Assembly (NCBI GenBank): GCA_902705825.1
Contig: CACSIL010000045.1
Span: forward strand, 349,451-413,450
From: Halioglobus japonicus
GTDB lineage: Bacteria; Pseudomonadota; Gammaproteobacteria; Pseudomonadales; Halieaceae
Direction: 5' to 3'
Length of the DNA stretch: 64,000 nt
Every line of letters starts with the position of its first letter. The first letter of the stretch is position 1. Shown here piece after piece: positions 1 to 7,656 of the stretch. The position numbers and the translations under genes were made by a program. Below the pieces are notes generated by a model. That model had not been told where the DNA came from, made no database searches, and saw only the letters and a list, made by a program, of their open reading frames with translations.

Positions 1-457
1 CGAGCCGAAAATGTGTCCGGGTTGTGTGCCAACAATGTCATAAGCGATAGGTATCCCCGAGTTATCCTTGCACGCCATAGAGGCCGTTCTCAACTGCATT
101 TTGGTGAGTCGCTCTGGTGAGAATCTCCCCATCATGGCCAACAAACGTTTGGCAAACACCCGCATAAACCAGAGGATGACGGTTGTACGGCGGGAAACGG
201 CCATTTCCCGGAAAACAATGATGTCCGCCGCGCCGTTATTGTTGCTTTGGGGAATGTGTGTATTCAGAGCCGATTGGTGTGTATTCATCGCAGGTTACGC
301 TAGTGGAGGGTGAAAAATTTGGACGGTGTCTGCCAGCAACAGGAGAATACCCGACAAACCCGTTAACCGGAAGCGCCCCCTGCAGTACCCAGAACGGGAG
401 GTTTGTGGGACACTGCGGCCTCCACTACAGCTTTGACGAGCACCGCTGGAGGTAGCT
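1..457. other. Left edge, no recognisable gene
   Basis: No open frame here has a convincing ribosome binding site together with a recognisable protein. The frames present are short and their translations look like chance. The only structure I noticed is a 10-base direct repeat, TGTGTATTCA, at 257-266 and 278-287. The copies are 21 bases apart, about two helical turns, and lie upstream of the SDR gene. The segment may hold the promoter of that gene or the tail of a gene to the left of the window. Confidence 0.5.
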
Positions 458-1489
458 ATGGCCCTTAACCGCAGACAATTTCTACAGGCATCCACTGCAA
501 CATTGGCCTCTACTTCCCTGGTGGCCTGCGGCGGAGAAGAACCGGTAGTCATCGACACCAGCTTACCCGTCGGCCCGTTTAACGCCTATTCCACCGCCGA
601 AGAAGTTACCAGTGGCATTGACCTCACCGGCAAAACAGCGCTAGTCACCGGTTGCAATTCCGGCATAGGGTACGAAACCATGCGGGTACTGGCACTGCGT
701 GGCGCCCATGTATTTGGTACCGGCCGCACACTGGAGAAGGCACAAAAAGCTTGCGCCAGCGTATCGGGTAAAACCACCCCGGTGGCGCTTGAATTGTCCG
801 ACTTTGACTCCTGCGTTGCCTGTGCGCGGGCCGTTGCCGCGCAGACTGATTCGCTGGACATACTCATCCCCAACGCCGGTATCGGCAGCTTCAGCGATTT
901 TGAGCTGATCAATGGGATAGAAAAAATATTCGTAGTGAATTACCTCGGCCACGTTGTACTCACCATGAATCTGCTGCCTTTGGTGCAAGCGGCAGAGCGA
1001 GGTCGCATTGTCCATGTAGGCAGCCAGATGGGATATAAGAGCACACCCGAGGCGGGCATAGATTTTGATAACCTACGCGGAGAAGCAGAGTTCGACGCAT
1101 TTGAAGCGTACGGACGTTCCAAACTGGCCAATGCGCTTTTCTCTCTCAAGCTGTCCATGATGCTTGATCCGGCCAAAACCACCTCCAATGTGGTGCATCC
1201 GGGTTTCGTTGACTCGAACATCGGCCGCAATGCTGATGGCATCATCGGGTTCCTCTACAACACGGTAGCTGACCTGATCAAAAAGGATGTGGCTGAAGGT
1301 GCGGCAACTCAAGTCTATGTCGCCACTAACCCGCTGCTGGAGGGGGTCAGTGGTGCCTATTTCGAAGACTGTAACCCGGTGCGAATCAATATCCCGAATC
1401 ATGTATTCGATGTGGAACTGGCAAACAGGTTATGGCGTGAAACGCAGGAGATGGTGGGCAGTTATTACAGTGGCACGTTGTCAGCCTGA
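458..1489 (+). CDS. Exported SDR-family oxidoreductase (Tat-type lipoprotein)
   Basis: The 343-residue protein is a short-chain dehydrogenase/reductase. The nucleotide-binding motif TGCNSGIG lies near residue 65, an NAG motif (IPNAGIG) near 140 and the catalytic YxxxK (YGRSK) near 220, with a serine just upstream in VHVGSQMG. This set predicts an NAD(P)-dependent dehydrogenase or reductase with unknown substrate. The N-terminus is unusual: NRRQFLQ is a twin-arginine motif, followed by a hydrophobic stretch ending in LVAC, a lipobox-like site, and a GGEE linker. This suggests export folded through Tat, with cofactor loaded, and lipid anchoring. GGAGG lies about seven bases before the ATG. The TauD-like gene is convergent 35 bases downstream. 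Confidence 0.85.
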   Translation: MALNRRQFLQASTATLASTSLVACGGEEPVVIDTSLPVGPFNAYSTAEEVTSGIDLTGKTALVTGCNSGIGYETMRVLALRGAHVFGTGRTLEKAQKACASVSGKTTPVALELSDFDSCVACARAVAAQTDSLDILIPNAGIGSFSDFELINGIEKIFVVNYLGHVVLTMNLLPLVQAAERGRIVHVGSQMGYKSTPEAGIDFDNLRGEAEFDAFEAYGRSKLANALFSLKLSMMLDPAKTTSNVVHPGFVDSNIGRNADGIIGFLYNTVADLIKKDVAEGAATQVYVATNPLLEGVSGAYFEDCNPVRINIPNHVFDVELANRLWRETQEMVGSYYSGTLSA

Positions 1490-1524
1490 TCGAAGACAAC
1501 TGCTCACCTGCCCTCCTCTGTCAC

Positions 1525-2421
1525 TTAGATGGGGCGCTCACCAATGATCGTAACGCGGTCCATCTGCCGGCGTTGCGGCCAGTAGTCATTCGCCGCATAG
1601 TGCTGAACCACGCGATTATCCCAGAACGCGATGCTGTGCTTGCGCCAACGGAAACGGCACTGGTATTCGGGCACCCTGGCCTCGAGGAACAATCGCCCGA
1701 GTAGCTCATCACTTTCAGCCCGATCCATGCCGACAATGTGGCTGGTAAAAACACCGTTGGCATACAGAGCTTTTTCGCCAGTATCAGGGCTTGTCCGAAC
1801 CAGGGGGTGATCGACGGCTGGAAATTTCTTCTGTTGTTCAGCCAGTTCTTCCGGGCTGAGCATCATGCCGAAACTCTGCGTGAAGTCATTCACCGCGCGC
1901 TTGCCCTCAATCAACTTTTTGGTTTCTTCATCCAGACATTCATAGGCGGCAACCATATCGGCAAACAGCGTGTCTCCGCCTACCTCCGGTACGATGCGTG
2001 CGCGTAAGACAGAACCCAGCGAGGGAATCTCGCGCCAGCTTACATCGCTGTGCCAGAGATTTTCCACGCCCACCATCTTCTCGTCTTTGTCAAAACGCAC
2101 AACTTCACTGTCGGGTGCATCCGAGGGAATAAAGGGATGCTCCTCAAGCTCACCAAAGCGTTGAGCGAAGGCCATGTGCTCAGCTGAAGAGATATCCTGA
2201 TCCCGAAAAAAAATGACACGGTATGCCAGTAGAGCGGCACGAATCTCGTCGAAGGTCTCCGAATCCAGCGGCTTGCTCAAATCAACCCCGCTTATCTCAG
2301 CACCAATACCGGGGCTGAGCCGCACCGCCTGGATGCGGTTCCACTGTAACTGACAGAGTTTTTCATGCCGGTCTTTAAGGTAGGGGCGCGGCCCCGGCGT
2401 GATGTTGTGTTGAAGCTTCAT
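1525..2421 (-). CDS. TauD/TfdA-family Fe(II)/2-oxoglutarate dioxygenase
   Basis: The 298-residue protein fits the TauD/TfdA family of non-haem iron, 2-oxoglutarate-dependent dioxygenases. The HxD iron ligands are in WHSDVSW. The distal ligand region is WDNRVVQHYA, followed by the arginine-containing segment that binds 2-oxoglutarate (RRQMDRV). Length is normal for the family. AGGAG lies about ten bases before the start codon. Family members oxidise taurine, alkyl sulphates, phenoxyacetates or small acids, and the substrate cannot be told from sequence. No sulphonate transporter or desulphonation genes lie next to it, so a taurine role has no support from context. Confidence 0.9.
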   Translation of the reverse strand: MKLQHNITPGPRPYLKDRHEKLCQLQWNRIQAVRLSPGIGAEISGVDLSKPLDSETFDEIRAALLAYRVIFFRDQDISSAEHMAFAQRFGELEEHPFIPSDAPDSEVVRFDKDEKMVGVENLWHSDVSWREIPSLGSVLRARIVPEVGGDTLFADMVAAYECLDEETKKLIEGKRAVNDFTQSFGMMLSPEELAEQQKKFPAVDHPLVRTSPDTGEKALYANGVFTSHIVGMDRAESDELLGRLFLEARVPEYQCRFRWRKHSIAFWDNRVVQHYAANDYWPQRRQMDRVTIIGERPI

Positions 2422-2525
2422 CTGTCCGCTCTCCTGCTCCAGTTTGTGGCGTATAGAATACCCTTTAAACCTGTTGTTATGTAAAGAGGTAAATCATACG
2501 CCAACTCAGGGGTGGCTACGCTGCG

Positions 2526-4535
2526 TCACATGACCTTCAATATATCAATATTCAGATACGTATCATCTTTCATCGAGCCGGCAAATTGTGGCGTGACGCT
2601 GGTGTTATCTGGTGGGTTGCCCTGCTTGTCAAACTTGTCACCGGGCTTCCATTTTTTCTCATCATATGCCCAACCGTACGCATCGCAACGGCCTTTTTTA
2701 TTCTTCTGCAGGTAATTCAGCCAACCCTTGGCCACACTGTTGGTCGCCCACCAGATATGGTAGGCCTCCTTGGGGAGAGCAAGACCGCTGGCCGCTGCAC
2801 ACATTTCCAGCCCAGTCGGTGAGCCCGCATTGGTCCAATAACTTGCGTATTGCGACGAGACCTTCTCCGTGTCGAAGGAGCTGTTTCCAACAACCCAGTC
2901 AGGGCGAGCTCCCGCCGTTATATGGGGAGGATAATGCTTCGGGTTGGGACAGGTGTTGGCTCCGGCCACTTTCATAATATGGGGGCAGCCGTCATTCTTG
3001 CCATTGTACCGTTCGATATTCGTCATCAGCCTTCTTGGCATCGTCACACCTGTTCCGCAGTCCGGGTTGCCACAGCCGTGCCCCGCCCATGCCATTGTGG
3101 CATTTGAATTCAACCCGTCGACGGCACTGATATCGGCCCATAGCTTGCTTTGTGGGTAGTCCAGATTGTACTCAAACAGATTGACCTGCATCGGCGACGG
3201 CATATTGATGCCTGCGCGCGTAACCCAGCCGGTTACCCCGGCTGTTATCGCCTTTCCACCACTGCTGTAGTACCACTGCGGCTTATTATCTGCTCCCAAT
3301 GGCGGCACTATTCGCAAGGTTTCCCCACGCTTCAAGTTAATACGATTGGTGACTTCAATCTCTCTGCTTTTCCTGGTTTTGCTATCGAGCACATAGAAAT
3401 GCGTACCGGATTTCTTGAACATATCCTTTAAGTTTTTCCAATCAGTCGTGTAGTGATCGGGCACTCCCCCAACAACACAACTGGGGGCCTCCGTCTTGGA
3501 ACACGGTGGCTGCGCTCCATTTAACCAGACGGTTATCGTCTCAGGGGTATTGTTGCGGTACTGGATAGAGAAGTGGTTCTCTGTAGCGGTCGGGAAGGCA
3601 TGTGCAACTGCACCGTCTATGGAAAGTGTTGGCCGGTTGACCGACATTCCAGCCCCTATCGGAGTTGTGCCGAAAAGGGATCTTGCGGTGAATTGCATGA
3701 CGTCCCTATCGCTATCATAAACAGGGTTCGTCAGTTCCAGCACCTGTACTCCCGCCTCGGCGTTTCTCGGTGCACTGAAGGACAGGCTGGCACTGGGTGG
3801 GCTGCCATCGGAGCCAGTCTCCCAACGGTTAATCAGGTCACCGGAGGTCATGGGCAGCGAGTTGCGATGTGGTGCGGCGGCTGAGGCAAAAATATGTTCA
3901 TTAACGCCGGTTATTGTTAACAGGTATTCGTCGGGATCATCGGTCTCATCCAGGGATGCGGTATCGCCATTCAAGATCGTGGACCATTGCGCAGGATGGG
4001 GTTCAGTGGCATTTTTGGTGATGGTGATTTTTACATCCTGGAAGTTTTCACCGTCAACAGGGCGAACGCCATCCAGATAGGTGACGGTAAAATTCAGCAG
4101 CCCCGTGGATTCATCGTAAGTGGGGTTGTTTAAGACGCAGGACAGGTCGTAGACTTCCCCGCCCGCTGAGTATTGCAGAACCGCATTGGGCCCGATTGTC
4201 TCGTATTGCTCTGGCCAGATATTGGTTACCAAATTTTTTACCGGGTCAGCGCCCGCTTCCAGCACACCCTGGTTGGTAAAAAATAGCGCTTCACTGACTC
4301 CGCTCAAACTGAGTTCAAATGCATTTTCGTTCGCGTTCTCACCCACCGCACTAAAGCTGCCTTCCTGTGCCGTCAATTCATAATTTCTCAGTGATTGTGG
4401 CGCCGCAGCGGCCTGCAGGTCTTCAACGAAAGCTGGATTGTTATTACCGCCACCGCTACAGCCGACAAGGAAACTGGCCAGAACCAGGCTCCCAAGCCGG
4501 GAGATTGTCTTTACATTGGTTATTGTAGTTTTCAC
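2526..4535 (-). CDS. Lipoprotein with duplicated N-terminal domain and thaumatin-like C-terminal half
   Basis: I place the start at a GTG at 4535, eight bases after GAGGAG, giving 669 residues. The frame stays open further upstream, but that part does not look like protein. The N-terminus is a lipoprotein signal with lipobox LVGC (Cys26) and a GGGNNN linker. About residues 50-170 and 175-305 look like two diverged copies of one beta-rich domain (compare FELSLSGVSEALFF with YLLTITGVNEHIFA, and LNNPTYDESTGLLNFT with LTNPVYDSDRDVMQFT). The remainder resembles thaumatin-like and GH64-type folds: NHFSIQYRNNTPETITVWLNG at its start, then LWADISAVDGLN and CDAYGWAYDEK, which recalls the thaumatin CPDAYSYAYDD motif. 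It is probably surface-anchored; glucan or other carbohydrate binding is inferred only. Confidence 0.75.
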   Translation of the reverse strand: MKTTITNVKTISRLGSLVLASFLVGCSGGGNNNPAFVEDLQAAAAPQSLRNYELTAQEGSFSAVGENANENAFELSLSGVSEALFFTNQGVLEAGADPVKNLVTNIWPEQYETIGPNAVLQYSAGGEVYDLSCVLNNPTYDESTGLLNFTVTYLDGVRPVDGENFQDVKITITKNATEPHPAQWSTILNGDTASLDETDDPDEYLLTITGVNEHIFASAAAPHRNSLPMTSGDLINRWETGSDGSPPSASLSFSAPRNAEAGVQVLELTNPVYDSDRDVMQFTARSLFGTTPIGAGMSVNRPTLSIDGAVAHAFPTATENHFSIQYRNNTPETITVWLNGAQPPCSKTEAPSCVVGGVPDHYTTDWKNLKDMFKKSGTHFYVLDSKTRKSREIEVTNRINLKRGETLRIVPPLGADNKPQWYYSSGGKAITAGVTGWVTRAGINMPSPMQVNLFEYNLDYPQSKLWADISAVDGLNSNATMAWAGHGCGNPDCGTGVTMPRRLMTNIERYNGKNDGCPHIMKVAGANTCPNPKHYPPHITAGARPDWVVGNSSFDTEKVSSQYASYWTNAGSPTGLEMCAAASGLALPKEAYHIWWATNSVAKGWLNYLQKNKKGRCDAYGWAYDEKKWKPGDKFDKQGNPPDNTSVTPQFAGSMKDDTYLNIDILKVM

Positions 4536-4932
4536 CTTTTGCTCCTCTCGATTTTTATAGCGCGCAGCTGGCAACTTGGAAACATGGTATGCAATTAGGT
4601 AAATTGCGCAAAAGGAAAACCTGCGTTTTTGCAGGTTAAGCACCATTTCCCCCCAAATATCTCTACTTTTTTTCGATAAAGGGCTGGTTTTACATCGTGA
4701 AAGCTGTATTTGCCCGATGCAGCAGTGACATGGTGCAACATACAGCAACAGCGATTTGCAATAGCCTGAAGCTATCAATATCAGATGAAATGGACGCGAC
4801 GATTTAACTGGTAGTCGGCCTGCAATCGCACTACGATCAAGTGTAGCGATCGTTTTATCACCCACTGAAAAGGCTGATAGCTACACTGTAATTTAGACCC
4901 TAACAATATCTCATCGATAAAGGGGTAATAAA
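4536..4932. promoter_or_regulatory. Divergent intergenic region with two inverted repeats
   Basis: This region separates the leftward thaumatin-like lipoprotein from the rightward propeller gene and should carry both promoters. A perfect 6-bp inverted repeat, GCAATT-AGGTA-AATTGC, is at 4591-4607. A 7-bp stem with a six-base loop, AACCTGC/GCAGGTT, is at 4618-4637. Both fall in the presumed leader or promoter of the lipoprotein gene. I could not assign -35 and -10 boxes with confidence. Confidence 0.4.
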
Positions 4933-6270
4933 TTGAACACTATCTGTCGAAGCCTACCCCTGCTAGTACTTCTTCTTGCGTTTTCCGCAACGGCCCAGGA
5001 AGGTTCAATCAAATGGACTTTCGACACAGGCGCACCTGTTTATTGGTCACCGACTATTGGCGTTGACGGGAGCATTCATGTCGGCTCCGACAAACTGTAT
5101 GCATTAACACCCCAGGGTAAGACCGCGTGGCAATTTGCACCGGGGCACCCGATGACGTTTTCCCCCGCAGTTTCACCACAGGGCAACATCTACATAGGCC
5201 AGTCTGACGTATATGCCATAACCTCAACTGGCACACTGCAGTGGATCTATCACATTGCCGATTCTGTGCACGTTGAACCCGCATTGGCAGCTGACGGTAC
5301 TGTGTATATTGGCGCCGATGCGCTGTATGCGATCAACCCCAATGGTACTTTGAAATGGCGCACAGCCGTGAACAACCGGTTCAATTCTGCGGCGACAGTG
5401 GCCGATGATGGAACCATTTATATCGGCGCCGGGTTTAACCTCTTCGCCTTCGATGCCCGCGGCCAAGAAAAATGGCGCACCGCTGTCGACAGTCTCATCG
5501 AGGCACCTCCAACCATCGCCGCAGATGGTTCAATCTATGTAACAACCTCCATTTACCAGGGTAGAAGAATCTATGCATTCCACCCGAGCGGTCAGTATTT
5601 GTGGCACTTCAACACCAAGGGGTGGGTCACTGCTGCTGTCAGTCTTGGTGCTGACGGTACGCTGTATGTTGGATCCTGGGATGGGAATCTCTATGCACTA
5701 AACCCAGATGGATCAGAAAGGTGGCGATTTCAAACAGCAGGTAAAATTATGGCGACTGCCGCAGTTGATGCCAACGGCACTCTCTACGTGGGTTCCGCTG
5801 ACACCCACCTGTACGCAATCAATTCTGACGGCTCGCAGAGGTGGCGTATAAAGACTGGTGGTGCTGTGCACTCCTCGCCGACTTTTGACCTGGCGGGCAA
5901 CCTGTATTTTGGCTCTGCCGACGGTTCCTTGTACGCCGTGCAGACTAATAGCTATCTGGCCAATACACCATCACCGATGTTTCGGCGCAACAGTAAACAC
6001 ACGGGCAGGGGCAGTGACTTCGATAATGTTGGCATTGTTAAAGGCCGCGTAAGCAATGCAGCCGGAGAGGCACTGCAATGGGCGTTGGTTATAAGCCACC
6101 GGCCAGCAGGTTTCAACGTAGCGCTCAGCGACAGCAATGGCTTGTTTGAATTTCGCGATGAGTACAGTGGCGAAACTCAGATCATCGTGTTTAAAGCCGA
6201 CTATACCGCAGTCTATCAGTCAGTATCTATAGAGGCTGGCACAGTAAGCGTTAGCGATATTCAGATGTAA
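4933..6270 (+). CDS. Secreted PQQ-type beta-propeller with C-terminal carboxypeptidase-regulatory-like domain
   Basis: The 445-residue protein starts at TTG, seven bases after AGGGG. It has a Sec signal peptide (hydrophobic LPLLVLLLAFSATAQ). About eight repeats of 38-40 residues follow, each with an xDGTxYxGxxxLYAxxxxGxxxW pattern and ending in a tryptophan strand (IKWTF, TAWQF, LQWIY, LKWRT, EKWRT, YLWHF, ERWRF, QRWRI). This is a PQQ-like or BamB-like propeller. After about residue 350 there is a beta-sandwich segment (VKGRVSNAAGEALQWALV) like CarboxypepD_reg domains. There are no clear quinoprotein dehydrogenase catalytic residues, so a binding or scaffold role is more likely than PQQ enzymology. 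It is divergent from the thaumatin-like lipoprotein gene and may be co-regulated with it. Confidence 0.85.
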   Translation: MNTICRSLPLLVLLLAFSATAQEGSIKWTFDTGAPVYWSPTIGVDGSIHVGSDKLYALTPQGKTAWQFAPGHPMTFSPAVSPQGNIYIGQSDVYAITSTGTLQWIYHIADSVHVEPALAADGTVYIGADALYAINPNGTLKWRTAVNNRFNSAATVADDGTIYIGAGFNLFAFDARGQEKWRTAVDSLIEAPPTIAADGSIYVTTSIYQGRRIYAFHPSGQYLWHFNTKGWVTAAVSLGADGTLYVGSWDGNLYALNPDGSERWRFQTAGKIMATAAVDANGTLYVGSADTHLYAINSDGSQRWRIKTGGAVHSSPTFDLAGNLYFGSADGSLYAVQTNSYLANTPSPMFRRNSKHTGRGSDFDNVGIVKGRVSNAAGEALQWALVISHRPAGFNVALSDSNGLFEFRDEYSGETQIIVFKADYTAVYQSVSIEAGTVSVSDIQM

Positions 6271-6412
6271 CGTTTACCTCGCTTGTGCACGGTGAAGATG
6301 CACTTCCGTGGTGCCTGCCTGCGCACTTGCAGAATTTGGATTTTGAGATAGGTTTAATTACACCGGGCGTGCCACTGAAAACCGGTGAACCGCACATTAA
6401 CATCGGAGAGGC

Positions 6413-7327
6413 ATGAACATGGCAGTTCGAAAAGTATGGTCAGCGTACTACGATGAGTTCGGCGCGTATTTCAGCCCCCGAAAAATTCGCCCGGGGTGCG
6501 AACCCATGATGCGCACGCGTAGCGATGCAGAAGGCGCCATCGTATTAGTGCACGGCTTGAGCGACTCACCGCGTTACATGTGGGACCTGGAAGAATTTTT
6601 CTATTCTGAACTGCGCTACAACACCTTCCTGCCCCTGCTCCATTGTCACGGCCTGAAAAAACCGGCGGGCATGGAAGACGTCGAGTTGGAAGAATGGAAA
6701 GGCAACGTCGCCTTCGCCGTGGAGAGTGCCTACAAGAAAACACCACATAACGTGTCGGTAGGCGGCCTCTCCACTGGCGGCGCACTCAGCTATCACGCAG
6801 CGTGTACATCACCGAAGGTAACGGGCGATGTGTTTCTCTTTTCCGCAGCCCTGGAACTGCTGGCCTGGCGGTCGGGCCTGCTGGGTAAGGTTGTGCCCTA
6901 TCTATTGTCTTCGCGTGGTCTCAACGACTTTCTGGATGCGCGCGATCGCGACAAGCCGCTGATCGGCGATAACCCCTTCAAGTATGACTATGTCGACAAA
7001 GATGGCGCGCGAGAACTCGCGCGGTTAATAAAGGAATTGAAGGTGATCACCTCAGGCTTCAGTCGTAAAGCCCCCTTTCCCAAGCGTGTATTTGCCGCGC
7101 ACTCTCATTGCGACGACACAGCCAGTATCGCCGGTATAAAAAACTTACAAAAACGCTGTATGGCGCAGAACTTTTGCTCTTTCTATATCCCGGCGGTGTT
7201 TGAGGTAGCCCACGGCGGATTGCCTCTCAAAACCCCGATCGAGGGGTTTAGCGGCAATGTATGCACACACGAAAACCAGCGCTATGACGCAATGACTCAC
7301 AAGATCGCCCAGTTTGTTGCGCAATAG
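6413..7327 (+). CDS. Alpha/beta hydrolase (carboxylesterase/lipase-like)
   Basis: The 304-residue protein has the oxyanion motif VLVHGLSDSP near residue 45, the nucleophile elbow GLSTGG near 120, an acidic segment AHSHCDD near 230 and the catalytic-histidine region EVAHGG near 270. This order fits an alpha/beta hydrolase acting on esters. No export signal is visible, so it is probably cytoplasmic. GGAGAGG lies five bases before the ATG; a second ATG two codons on is an alternative start. The flanking gaps suggest a single-gene unit. The substrate is unknown. Confidence 0.85.
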   Translation: MNMAVRKVWSAYYDEFGAYFSPRKIRPGCEPMMRTRSDAEGAIVLVHGLSDSPRYMWDLEEFFYSELRYNTFLPLLHCHGLKKPAGMEDVELEEWKGNVAFAVESAYKKTPHNVSVGGLSTGGALSYHAACTSPKVTGDVFLFSAALELLAWRSGLLGKVVPYLLSSRGLNDFLDARDRDKPLIGDNPFKYDYVDKDGARELARLIKELKVITSGFSRKAPFPKRVFAAHSHCDDTASIAGIKNLQKRCMAQNFCSFYIPAVFEVAHGGLPLKTPIEGFSGNVCTHENQRYDAMTHKIAQFVAQ

Positions 7328-7656
7328 CCAATAAGGGATATGACCACACCACAAACCGTCTAGCATGAGTAGCAGTAAACGTATTACGCCCCACAGCAGG
7401 CGCAGAATTCCAATACTCAGTGCCCACCTGGAGCACGCAAATCTGATCTCAAGCTGTATATTTAGCCAAAACCTATTAAACCGATTGTATTAAATGATTT
7501 TTACAATGATGGCGGCAAAACTATAGTCATTGCCAACGGGATAACCAGTCTGGTTTCAAGGTGATCTCATTCGTTAGAACAGACGTACCTAAACTTGATC
7601 CGTAACTCAGTGTTTACATTTGGCTGCAGTGCAGCCGGAGCAAAGGGAGAGTCAAC
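7328..7656. promoter_or_regulatory. Upstream region of katG with an inverted repeat
   Basis: No gene was recognised here. An inverted repeat ATTGTA-N12-TACAAT lies at 7484-7507, about 150 bases before the katG start. Peroxide regulators of the LysR type (OxyR) bind partly palindromic T-N11-A sites, so this is a possible operator, but one site with 6-bp arms is weak evidence. GGGAGAG lies seven bases before the katG ATG. Confidence 0.35.

Noticed and set aside
295..558. Minus-strand frame overlapping the SDR start
   Set aside because: No ribosome site and no family pattern; it is antisense to a clear gene start.
4536..4865. Extended N-terminus of the thaumatin-like lipoprotein
   Set aside because: The extra 110 residues precede a proper lipoprotein signal, and the GTG at 4535 has a good ribosome site.
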